Shown one piece after another: positions 9,739 to 17,972 of a stretch of DNA of 23,823 nucleotides. The notes beneath the pieces are model-generated. The model had not been told where the DNA came from and did not search any database. It was given only the letters and a program-made list of their open reading frames with translations. The stretch comes from Didymodactylos carnosus (Eukaryota > Rotifera > Eurotatoria > Philodinida > Philodinidae). The translations under genes and the position numbers were made by a program. Location: positions 1 through 23,823 of the forward strand of contig CAJNOQ010002544.1 of NCBI GenBank assembly GCA_905250885.1, in the 5' to 3' direction. The stretch's first letter is position 1; each line of letters opens with the position of its first letter.

Positions 9739-10661
9739 TACAGGGTGTTGCAAAACCTTTACGGCCCCCTAGCTCGACCTTAAGGTCAAATGATTCCACT
9801 AAGCATTTTATACCAAATTGAAGTCCGTAAAAAACTGAATCGATGAGTGCAATTATACCAGATATTGCCTGTTACATTATTAAAAGATCTTACACTATAT
9901 ATCAAAATATCATAGATCCTATAATGTCGAATATATGAAAAAACGATCATACCCATTTCTCCACATAAATTATTTATACCTTACTTCTTGATGCATTGTA
10001 GCTTATATCACTTTGAAGTGTTTTTAATGTGTATTCTTTTACAGTAGAGTATTATTTACTCTAAGTAGCTCTCGTTCTGTTCGACTGTTACAAAATACGT
10101 ACACGAACTGGATAATGTGTTTATTCTTAATTGAAAAAGATTCACTACTCATGATTAACAATGAAGGGAAGAAACAGAGAGAAGGAAGAGAAGGAGACGA
10201 TGCGTGCATATGTGCACGTTATCACTGGCGTAGCACGTGTTCTCAAAACTAACCTCGAGAATACACTCAACGATCTTGAAGATGACACAGATCTTTTTAC
10301 TGATTTGCTGTGTTCCATGAGGAAAAGATTTGATGCTTCCGAAGCTGCCAGGAGAGGTCATACCAGGTTCTAAAATTTTGTCATAAAACTTACTTCTAAG
10401 CAATTTATATCTTCAGTAAATTGGCAACTCTATAAGCTACAATTTAAGTCAGTGAGCGGTATGATAGTTCCTTCATATATTTGACATTATAGGATCTATG
10501 ACATTTTGCTATATAGTGTAAGATCTTTTAATAATGTAACAGGCAATTTGCACTCATCGATGCAGTTTTTTACGGGCTTCAGTTTGGTATAAAATACTTA
10601 GTGAAATCATTTGACCTTAAGGTCGAGCCAGGGGGGCGTAAAGGTTTTGCAACACCCTGTA
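9739..10661. mobile_element. Non-autonomous mariner-like element, TA target duplication
   Basis: The element is 9741-10659 (919 bases), flanked by TA at 9739-9740 and 10660-10661. It starts CAGGGTGTTGCAAAACC and ends with the reverse complement. The inverted repeats are about 200 bases long (9741-9953 and 10458-10659) and about 90 percent alike, apart from a roughly 12-base indel. TA duplication and CAGGGTG ends fit the Tc1/mariner superfamily. The 500-base interior encodes no transposase, only a small open frame (10161-10373). The insertion lies in the right arm of the outer hAT-like element. Confidence 0.85.
10161..10373 (+). CDS. Small open frame inside the mariner-like element, unknown
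   Basis: Seventy codons from ATG 10161 to TAA 10371-10373, with a charged, helix-like composition (Arg/Glu/Lys start, then a Leu/Asp-rich middle with TNLENTLNDLEDD). It is not a transposase and I recognise no domain. It could be a captured host exon carried by the element (GGAGAG|GTCATA at its end resembles a splice donor) or a chance frame. The opposite strand is also open here (10403-10155) but is less protein-like. Confidence 0.25.
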   Translation: MKGRNREKEEKETMRAYVHVITGVARVLKTNLENTLNDLEDDTDLFTDLLCSMRKRFDASEAARRGHTRF

Positions 10662-10994
10662 CACACATATGTATTTCATTTTATCGTTTATTTTGAATCA
10701 ACAACTATCGTCTGTCACATTCTTTTGAATAAAGACGAAACGCCTCTAACAGAAAATAGTCTATTTTCATGATTATAAAGGTGGTTTATCTCTAATTTTC
10801 TGTACTGAGATTGTTCACCTTAAGAAATGACTCACATATATCTAAAACTATATTCGAATCTAAAATTGATAAAACACACGCATTTTTGTAACAAATTCAT
10901 CGAAAAAGAAGAAAAATGACGGGAAAAGAGGACAAAGAGGACGGATTCTGAAAAAAAGAAGAAAAAGAGGCTCATTCACAACCCAGCCCGAATC

Positions 10995-11897
10995 TAAAAA
11001 TGTACATTTGAGTTGTTCATATGTAATAAGACCATAAAACCTTTTATCCCTAGTGAGACCATGGATTTGTCTCTTGCTAATTTCGCAAACCTATCTAGCT
11101 TTTTCTGGTAAGATACGAAGTCATGTTTTGCATCTCATCTGAATCGCCAGAAGCTCACCTACAAAAGTACGGTTCGCTTTTCTATTTATTTTGTTTTATT
11201 ACTGAAAAAGTATATTTTTTCTGAATCAGGAGCGAAAAAATCGGAATTCAACCCGTAATTCTCCATTTTCTCTACCATAACTCACTTTTTATACAATAAA
11301 AGTAACATATTCGGAGTCAGTGTCGAAACGGAGTCGAATGATGTGCATTTTTATCTTACCCAACCACCGTTAGTTCTTTTCGAATTCTGACGTATATAAA
11401 TTACTGAGATTTTCACCAAAAAACGAAAATTAATGAAGATTTTCGAAACATACATCATTCGACTCCGTTTCGACGCTGACTAAAATAGTCCCAGATAGTC
11501 GAACGCTGAAAAAAATAGTCCCACTAATTCCACAAAATGGTGGAGTCGAAAACTTTACTTTTTAAAAAATGAGTCATCCTCTCTATTTTTAAAGTTTTTG
11601 AAAAAAGCTTTTAAAAGCAAAAACGCACATTTTCTTACTCATCGCGAAGCGCTCTATCCAACGATGTACAAGTGAGAAGAAAAAAAAATAGTGCTACAAA
11701 TTCGAATTGTGGGTACCTTACACAAAAGTATACTCAAATCACGTGGTGATGTTTGTGAAATTCCATTCGAAAACATTGAAAATTCTCATCTTATTTTCCA
11801 CCTTGGGATTTTGCACTTAAACAGTTAATAAATTTTTTCATGTTATACGGTTACGTTGTAGAAAAAAAGGAGAGAAGAAGCTGTTCTTCTAATAAAA
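10995..11897. other. Intergenic stretch upstream of the TRPM-like remnant
   Basis: No coding signal apart from the short inverted-repeat element at 11315-11481, listed separately. Just after it, AAAATAGTCCCA occurs twice (about 11483 and 11513). No promoter motif could be assigned to the gene remnant that starts at 11898. Confidence 0.4.
11315..11481. mobile_element. Miniature element with 30-base terminal inverted repeats
   Basis: AGTCAGTGTCGAAACGGAGT... (11315-11344) is the reverse complement of 11452-11481 with 29 of 30 bases matching. The whole unit is 167 bases with no coding capacity. The flanks (TTCGG and AAAAT) do not show a duplication, so the superfamily is unknown. Strong terminal identity suggests a fairly young MITE or foldback. 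Confidence 0.65.
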
Positions 11898-13738
11898 ATG
11901 ATTTCATTAGCATCGTGTAATGAAATCAGTGAAAAAATTAATCAGAATGTCAATGAGGTGAGTGAGGAAACAGGTACTTACTATAGACGAGATGCCTTCT
12001 AGTTTTTCTTTTAGTGGGTAATGCGTTACAATTCCGAATATGAAGATAGAAAGTAACTATTGTGTGAGTTACAAGCAAAGATAAACTGTTAAAATTGATT
12101 ATTTCTGTAGAACGACCGATTATGGACAAATACTTTTTCCAGAAAATGATCGAAGATCATGGGTATAAATAGTTCTGCACAAGTTATTAATTTAAACTTA
12201 ACAGTGGGTTCTACTTTAGTATATCCGATTTCCGTTCGAGCCGGTATTATCTCTTGATCAACAGCAGCAAATAGCAACACCATTATTATCAAAACCTACT
12301 GTCCAACAATTGCTCAGAAGAACTCCATTGTTTCCACAGATTAGTCAACATTCATTAGCATGGCATATCGTACAATTTATGCGGACAGCTTGGAATCTAC
12401 CAACACCGGAATTGATCATATCTGTGACTGGTGGTGCCAAATTGTGTAATTTAACAAGGGAAATGAGCAATGCATTTCAACAAGCACTAATATCAGCTGT
12501 ATTAACAACAGGTATTTTCTGTCGAATAAAATATTTTAAGTTAGAGTGAACCTATTTATTGCAGATGCATGGATTTTTACTGGTGGTACCGATTCTGGTG
12601 TTATGAAAGAAGTCGGTAATGCTATTGATAAATGTCGACAGAAAAATATTCCTTGTATTGGCATATGTAGTTGGTACTACACGACAGGTAGAGATTAATT
12701 TTAATACTTTTTTAAAAAAAACTGCTTGTTATTTTTTGTTTTCTTATCATAGATTATGAACAATTAGAACAAAATCGAGATCCAACAACGACTACGGACA
12801 CGAATTTGTCGTTAGAGAAAACTTTACGAAATAGTATTTGATTGTATCGAACACGACAACTGCCTAAAAGTGAGGTAACGGAAAGTTTCCCATTGGATAC
12901 AAATCATACACATTTTCTTCTTTTGGATGATATGTGCGGTGCGAATGATGGAGATTGGAAAAAAATGTATTCATTATCAAAAGAAGACGAACATAAAAGT
13001 GAAATACCTCGTCGTGCCGATCTTACTTTGAAATTACGAGCGGAAATTGAACAAGAAGCAAGAAAAACAACAGATGATAAACATAGTAAATAATGTTCGA
13101 CCTTTCCAGTGATAGTTAATAATTTTGTTTGACTGTTTTCAGAATCTCTTATACCAATCGTTCAAATTCTCGTAGATGATGGACAATCATCGATTTTAAC
13201 GATGTGTGAAGCTGTTGCACTACGAACATCAGTAATTGTTATTCAAGTAATTGCTACATTAGATATCTTCTTTGATAAACTAATTACTTACTAATTTTTA
13301 GGGTACCATGCGTGCAGCTGATCGAACAGCTGAGGTTTATAACATGCTTTATCCGTCAAATTCTGGTGAACGTTCGATCGAGGAATACAGAAATCGACAA
13401 GAAGCACGAAAGACATTGTAACAATGTGGTTGTCTTCGTCTCAATCGAACTGAAAAAAACGATTCTTTTCATTTCAGTGCATCTGAATATAAAGAAATGG
13501 ATGATTCCATTATCAATAAAACGAATCGAAAAAAATTTATAGATATGATGACATCTGAAAATGGATATTTTCTTATAAATGTTATACAATTTCGTCCAGA
13601 AGTTAGTTAGTTAAAGATACCAATACCCAAGTGGGTGTATGGTGAAGATCACAAAAACAGGGTTATGATTTAAAACATTCGTCCAGAAACATGTCAATTG
13701 AAGCTGGCCGATGGTATCCTTGTAGCATTATTCAACGG
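11898..13738 (+). pseudogene. TRPM-type channel N-terminal (SLOG/LSDAT) gene remnant, nine exons
   Basis: TRPM proteins are membrane cation channels whose cytoplasmic N-terminus holds a Rossmann-like SLOG/LSDAT domain. Phase-consistent exons: 11898-11957, 12015-12052, 12111-12162, 12220-12511, 12565-12687, 12753-13085, 13143-13246, 13302-13417 and 13478-13601. The eight introns are 57, 58, 57, 53, 65, 57, 55 and 60 bases, all GT..AG. TRPM hallmarks appear in order: LIISVTGGAK, DAWIFTGGTDSGVMKEVG, IGICSW, LDTNHTHFLLLDD, IPIVQILVDDG, GTMRAAD. A TGA at 12839-12841 interrupts codon 218. After 414 codons an 87-base insertion brings a TAG at 13608-13610. Beyond it the frame resumes at 13689 (TCQLKLADGILVALFN) to about 13738. 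The membrane channel region is missing. The start ATG is a best guess. Confidence 0.8.
13591..13688. repeat. Eleven-base direct repeats bounding an 87-base insertion in the TRPM-like exon
   Basis: TTCGTCCAGAA occurs at 13591-13601 and again at 13678-13688. Removing one copy plus the 76 bases between restores a continuous frame across the junction. It looks like a target-site duplication or a templated repair insertion. A splicing reading fails: GTTAGT after the first copy is a donor, but the only suitable AG puts the next exon out of frame. Confidence 0.65.
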
Positions 13739-14085
13739 TTCGTACGGATTCTCTTTCATGAAAGCCTTTTAGCTCAAAACTTGCAATTCTTAAATCGTTT
13801 TATCGGACTTTATCGTGAGAAAACAATCAGTGTGATATGTGTCATCTTCGTCTTTCAAAAAATATTATCGCGATACTTTCCGATAAGAAAAAAGTTATTT
13901 GAGTTTATTTATTGCGATGAACAAGTTATGTCAGTCAAAATCAGAACTATCATGATGGAAGTTTTGCCTCCATAAATGAAATGGATACTTTTCCTGCGCG
14001 TTATGTTGATGTGTAAAAATAGCGTAATAATCAGCTTGATTATCGGAGATAACCAATTCATCTAGTTAATACTTTTCGAATACTA
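13739..14085 (+). other. Possible decayed coding sequence, unrecognised
   Basis: A 94-codon frame (13691-13975) overlaps short protein-like stretches in other frames, such as CDMCHLRLSKNIIAILSDK near 13835-13892 and DGSFASINEMDTFPARYV up to about 14015. This suggests old coding DNA with several frameshifts. I could not match it to the TRPM channel region or to any other family. Confidence 0.25.
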
Positions 14086-14093
14086 CTGCGTTA

Positions 14094-14373
14094 CAGAGAT
14101 GCTACCGGTTAAAAAAATCATGACCGGTGACCGGCGAACATGTGCAAACTGGATCGGCCGGTTGATCGGCCACTTTTCAACAAATTTGGCCGGTAAGCGA
14201 CCGATGTATTTTGCTTTCTGCTCGATATAAGTATGCTTTTTTCTGTCATATTTTCTAGTTATAAGCCAAGTCGACCGGACCTGGTCTAGCAGTTTGATCC
14301 AAAACGGTCGAATTAGCCGGTTGAAAAGTCTTGACCGGACCGGGAACGGGCGCCCGCTCAGGTTGCATCTCTA
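14094..14373. mobile_element. CCGG-rich hAT-like MITE
   Basis: The ends are CAGAGATGC (14094-14102) and GCATCTCTA (14365-14373), which fit the hAT C/TAG-type terminus. Next to them are CTGCGTTA (14086-14093) and TTGCGTTC (14374-14381), 6 of 8 matching, a worn 8-base duplication. The 280-base body is studded with ACCGG/CCGGT motifs and is clearly richer in GC than its surroundings. No open frame of note. Confidence 0.6.
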
Positions 14374-14381
14374 TTGCGTTC

Positions 14382-15085
14382 CCGAAAATGTTCCAATACA
14401 TCTAACGTTTATTGACATAAACTCTTTATGGCGGTAACGTGTGCTTAAATTCTTTCGCAGGAACGTTTTCATCTCGATCCTCGTGGTGTTTACAAAATAT
14501 GGGGATAGTATATTGTTCTCTGTGGTTAAAAAGTACATGCAATAACCATTTGTATAAACTTTGTCGAAAATAGAACCGCCATTTCGAATTTTGTGAGTAG
14601 AGGGTTCTAGATGTTGTTTACAGATAGTTACCTTCATGATCGCGAGACAGTTTTTGTGAAAATATCTCATTGGTCCGATCACAGGGTTAGAAGCGGCAGG
14701 TCCATCTTGACAGGTATCATTTTTCGAGTATGTTCTCATTTTCGAGCTTTTGCTCTAATAAGACCGCCGTAAGAAGACATTCTGGATCCATTAAAATGCG
14801 TAGAATTTTAGAGAATTATGAGCTCTATCTACTGCTATTTGAATGGGGTTTTGGTTCCTCTTAATTATTTTTTTTCAGAACGCTTTGTCAGATATACTAT
14901 TCATTCCAGTCGGTGAGAGTATTTCGATGCGTTCTCGGGCACTAGAAGATCTCTAACCTGCTGTATCTTTTCAGTGCGTATTCGCCTTCGCTCACCGATC
15001 CCGCCCTTTTCATCATCTATCTTTTATAAAATAGAATCCTCTTATGGTTTAGGAGTTTTTCAGAGGTCAAGGGCCAAAAAGGACG
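14382..15085. other. No recognised gene; a 122-codon minus frame and splice-like signals
   Basis: A minus-strand frame from 14739 to 14371 (122 codons) has five cysteines and ordinary composition but no motif I know, and its end runs into the hAT-like MITE terminus. On the plus strand, splice-like signals occur: GTAAGAAG near 14767, a polypyrimidine-AG near 14879, GTGAGAG near 14913 and TATCTTTTCAG near 14975. They could outline a decayed gene, but no convincing protein results. Both readings are weak. Confidence 0.25.
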
Positions 15086-15407
15086 CTGAAGTGTGTCCCA
15101 AGATTTTTTAATATACTTCAAGCTGGAGAGTCCGGATTTGTTTTATTTTAAACTAGACACCTAACTACATCGACTGACCGGCGCTGATTTTTCAATTAAG
15201 CCTTTGTTGGTTTTCAAGCAACCAACAACCTCCAGAATCCGAAAAATCCTTCAGAGTTTACTAAAAATCCCCAATTTGACAAAAAACTAAGATCTAATTC
15301 AAAAATCGGCGCTTGTTAGTCCATGTAGTTTCTTTTCCTCTTTTAAATAAAAAAAGAATGAACTCTCTAGGACAAACCGCTATTAAAAATCTTGGGACAC
15401 ACTTCAG
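15086..15407. mobile_element. MITE-like element with about 120-base inverted repeats
   Basis: CTGAAGTGTGTCCCAAGATT (from 15086) is mirrored at 15380-15407. Weaker pairing continues inwards, for instance CGGCGCTGATTTTTCAATTA near 15180 against the reverse complement of TCAAAAATCGGCGCTTG near 15300. A perfect 9-base hairpin (TTGTTGGTT 15204-15212, AACCAACAA 15220-15228) lies inside. The unit is 322 bases. No target duplication recognised. Confidence 0.6.
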
Positions 15408-16100
15408 GTGTAACTCTTATATAGTGAAAACGCTATATGAAATACTCAATTTTAGGACTTCTAGGAAAATGCCTGTAACTCTTTGATGCAAGGTCATACA
15501 CAGTTGTGCGAGGTCTTGTTTTGATCAGAAACGTTTGCTCTACAAATTGAAGATCCGCTTTTCCGAGAATCGTAGAAAACTTGCTCAGAATTCCCGAAAA
15601 CTCAATTCTGTAACCAAAAGCGATATAGATTCTGAAAGTAGACACTTCAGGCTACCTTTCTATGTGCTTATCTCAAAACCGATTTTTGACAGAAAATCAC
15701 CATTTCTGAGGGGAGGAGGGGCCTAAATATTTAAGCTTTTAATAAATAAGTATAAAAAAAATGCGGAAATTCATTTAGCAGAGCTGTTACAAGGACTATC
15801 GTTTGTCGTTGCAAAAGACAAAAAAAGGGAAAAAAGAAGTAGTGTACTTGGGGATTAATCCTTCGTTAAACTGTTAGCTATTTTTCTGCTTTATTTACAA
15901 ATGTTGTTCTCTATCTAATTTCTTCTAGAACGTTACTTCTCTTTATTATACAAAGCAACAAAACAGCAAATGACTATTCTAATTTGAACTATGGGCAAGA
16001 AATACTTTGGAGATACTAGTCAGCTTCCAGCACTCACATTTTCGTTGGTATTCCCGTTCGCACTTAATGACTAAGATGCACATGTGGCATTTTCCTTTTA
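15408..16100. other. No gene seen
   Basis: Short opposite-strand frames (15433-15645 minus, 15535-15726 plus) overlap and show no motif. GGGAGGAGGGGCCT near 15710 resembles GGGGAGGGGCCT near 3420, a hint that both derive from one repeat family, but the match is short. Confidence 0.35.
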
Positions 16101-16262
16101 GAAAAATGCAACATGTAATTTCGGCTTTTTTTGGCATTTTGCATCCTGAACTGCAAAAAAGAAGTGATTTTGCATCGCGAGATGTAGAAATAACTGACTT
16201 TGCATTCTAGAATCCAAAACGAGATGAATTTGCATCTCGAAAAGTGGTATCGGCATTTCTGG
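16101..16262. repeat. Degenerate 30-31 base tandem repeat
   Basis: TTTGCAT(C/T) recurs with GCAT at 16141, 16172, 16202 and 16232, steps of 31, 30 and 30 bases, and a weaker unit near 16108. Between them GAGATGnnnAAA-like sequence repeats loosely. A reading frame crosses it (16007-16210), but it is explained by the repeat. Confidence 0.55.
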
Positions 16263-16304
16263 AAATAAAAGCTGCATTTTCTTGCACTTAGAAATTCAGA
16301 TAAT

Positions 16305-17196
16305 TACAGTTTGTGCAGGTTCACATTCTATAAGCCTCTTAGATAGTTAGATATTTAGATATCTACAGGGTGGGACGGTGACGGTGGGAGGGCGAGCATG
16401 AGAGCGAGTAACGAAATATCAGTCCTGGTTTACAGGGCTTGGTAGGTTATTTGACTAGAGCGGGAGTTATCAGGAAGTGCTACTGAGATCACCAGGCTTA
16501 GAGGCGGCGGGTAAAGCTATTGACAGCCCGAGATGTAATTTAGAGCAATTGATTCAGTTTTTCTCCGTGCCTAATGGCTCTTTCCCACGGGAGTGGGGGT
16601 TCGAGGTGCATGAGGCAGAGTATACGACTAGGAATACTGCTCGATCCTTCATGCACATGGAGATGTGTGTAAATAGTTTACTCTGAAATTGTGCTGGACA
16701 CCGATATGCTTCTGTGCTATGACGAGACGCTAAGCTATAAGGCAGATCTCTTGATACTATTCAGAGGTGTGTAATGTTATTATCTTGTGAATTGAACCGC
16801 GTAAGGATCATAAGAAAATCACCGGTGAGTAATAACCACCAGCAAATCCCAAAAACTTGAGCATTGACTTGCACAACAACAGTACGACAAACATCGAGAG
16901 AAGCGTAGCGAGTCCCGGAGTTCTCCGCGATTTCGACTTTCCAGTCTAACCAATGCTGTCAATGAGTTATCATTACAAAAACATCAATCCGTTACAGTCC
17001 GCGTGCAATACCTTGTGCAGAGTCATCACAAGCTGTCAGAAAGGTCAGCATACCCCCCCCAACACACATACTTCAGCAACTAAAACAATGGCACCTCGAT
17101 TTATGCCAGCATACGACAGGAACAACCCACCGAAACGAATCCAAGACGAATTTACTATCCAAAAGACCTATAAAATGTGAACCTGCACAAACTGTA
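16305..17196. mobile_element. TA-flanked Tc1/mariner-like element of 888 bases
   Basis: Perfect inverted termini starting CAGTTTGTGCAGGTTCAC (16307-16327 and 17174-17194) are each flanked by TA (16305-16306, 17195-17196), with weaker pairing for about 9 further bases inwards. The interior is noticeably richer in GC than the neighbourhood. It contains two modest open frames (16459-16686 and 16953-17180), neither showing a DDE/D transposase motif. It is likely a non-autonomous or badly decayed Tc1/mariner relative. A second CAGGGTGGG start-like motif lies just inside at 16366. Confidence 0.7.
16459..16686 (+). CDS. Unrecognised open frame in the TA-flanked element
   Basis: Open from 16459 after a TAG at 16456-16458, closing with TGA at 16684-16686; there is no ATG near its start. 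The peptide includes GLEAAGKAIDSPRC and FPREWGFEVHEAEY, with better residue balance than random AT-rich DNA would give. It may be a fragment of an element-encoded protein or of captured sequence. I cannot assign a family. Confidence 0.25.
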   Translation, partial: SGSYQEVLLRSPGLEAAGKAIDSPRCNLEQLIQFFSVPNGSFPREWGFEVHEAEYTTRNTARSFMHMEMCVNSLL

Positions 17197-17547
17197 AATA
17201 TCTAAATATCTAGTGGGTGTGCATATCTAGGATAGGGGTACATTTCGAAATATCTAAGTATCTAGGCGGGGTCCGTTTCGAAATATCTAAATATCTATGA
17301 GGGGGTACGTTTTTTCGGCTGGAGAAAAAAATGCAGGCTGAAAAAACGAAAAGGACACCGATGCGTTTTGGTCATGACACCTCCGTTCGACATTCTGCTT
17401 TTCGATCTTATCCATTCTGCGTTTTCACTTTCGTTGTTATGAGTTTTCGACCAAAGCCACACAAACCATATTTCACAACCACTGATGACGAAACATAACT
17501 AAATTTGAGACTGTGATAAGGTTTTTTGTTTGTTTGTTATTTTTTAG
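17197..17547. repeat. Short degenerate tandem array, then unassigned sequence
   Basis: From 17197 to about 17310 the block GAAATATCTAARTATCTA followed by a G-rich stretch repeats about 3-4 times; clear copies start at 17246 and 17279, 33 bases apart. A related inverted piece (AGATATTTAGATATCTA) lies inside the left end of the neighbouring element near 16349. From 17310 to 17547 I see no feature apart from an excellent splice-acceptor-like tract (GTTTGTTATTTTTTAG) ending at 17547. Confidence 0.5.
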
Positions 17548-17678
17548 GCCTTCCATGTAAGGATGTAGGTGAATCGTGCACGCAAGACTCGGATTGTTGC
17601 GTCAGTGAATATTTAATTGTGATATTAATCAACAATGTGTTCGTGCGTACACATTTGAATTTAAAAAACTTACTTTAG
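17548..17678 (+). pseudogene. Exon-like fragment with half a cystine-knot cysteine pattern
   Basis: Directly after a strong polypyrimidine-AG acceptor, an open frame shows Cys at codons starting 17556, 17577, 17595 and 17598, that is C-x6-C-x5-C-C. The sequence around it is CKDVGESCTQDSDCC. This is the first half of the usual inhibitor-cystine-knot (knottin) framework of small secreted peptides. The frame then runs on without any further cysteine to a TAG at 17676-17678. GTCAGT right after the double cysteine could be a donor. No signal-peptide exon was found upstream and no matching C-terminal exon downstream. Most likely a gene fragment, otherwise a chance match. Confidence 0.35.
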
Positions 17679-17834
17679 AACCAATCCATTAATCTGTCTT
17701 GGATTTTACTGTTAGCTACTTCGAAAGAGGAGGTCATACCTGAGCGAGTTACATAGAAATTTCCAGTTTGTTCAGTATTCTATTGGGCACCTAGAAGTGT
17801 ACAAAATAAACAGAATACAACAATATTTTTTACG
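17679..17834. other. Spacer, nothing recognised
   Basis: AT-rich sequence between the cysteine-rich fragment and the left satellite array. No frame or repeat supported. Confidence 0.4.
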
Positions 17835-17972
17835 CTGAATCAGCAGGGCAGTATGAGTATTAGCGAATTCTATTACGACTGAAGTTGCAGGATAATGATT
17901 AGAAAGATGACTAGAATAGTAGAGTAACAGTATATTACTATAGCAGACTAGGAGAATAGCAGAATAGTATAA
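17835..17972 (-). repeat. Left array of degenerate 8-base satellite (minus orientation)
   Basis: Read on the minus strand from 17972, the sequence falls into 8-base steps such as CTATTCTG, CTATTCTC, CTAGTCTG and CTATAGTA, decaying away from the core. It is the same unit as the array at 18676-19213, in opposite orientation, so the two form an inverted pair around 17973-18675. Confidence 0.7.

Larger units (their letters stand above)
8843..10994. mobile_element. Outer hAT-like element carrying two nested insertions
   Basis: The 8-base direct repeats CCTGAATC (8843-8850) and CCCGAATC (10987-10994), 7 of 8 identical, flank an element at 8851-10986. Its ends are similar inverted repeats: CTGGCTTGTGAACGG on the left, and CTGGGTTGTGAATGAG as the reverse complement of the right. 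Eight-base duplications are typical of hAT transposons. Without its two inserts it is about 788 bases. Its middle is palindromic: 9195-9251 plus 9679-9681 pairs with 9731-9738 plus 10660-10698 and, after a gap, 10773-10789. No transposase is seen. Purine-rich AAAGAGGAC motifs sit near both ends. Confidence 0.68.

Noticed and set aside
13312..13589. Frames 13312-13542 plus and 13589-13356 minus
   Set aside because: They cross the TRPM-like exons and an intron in the wrong register. The spliced reading explains the sequence better.
13602..13688. The 87-base insert as a ninth intron
   Set aside because: GTTAGT would be a donor, but the only nearby AG gives a frameshifted downstream exon, whereas removing the duplicated insert restores the frame exactly.
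16590..16625. tRNA B-box-like GGTTCGAGGTGC
   Set aside because: No A box or cloverleaf could be fitted around it.
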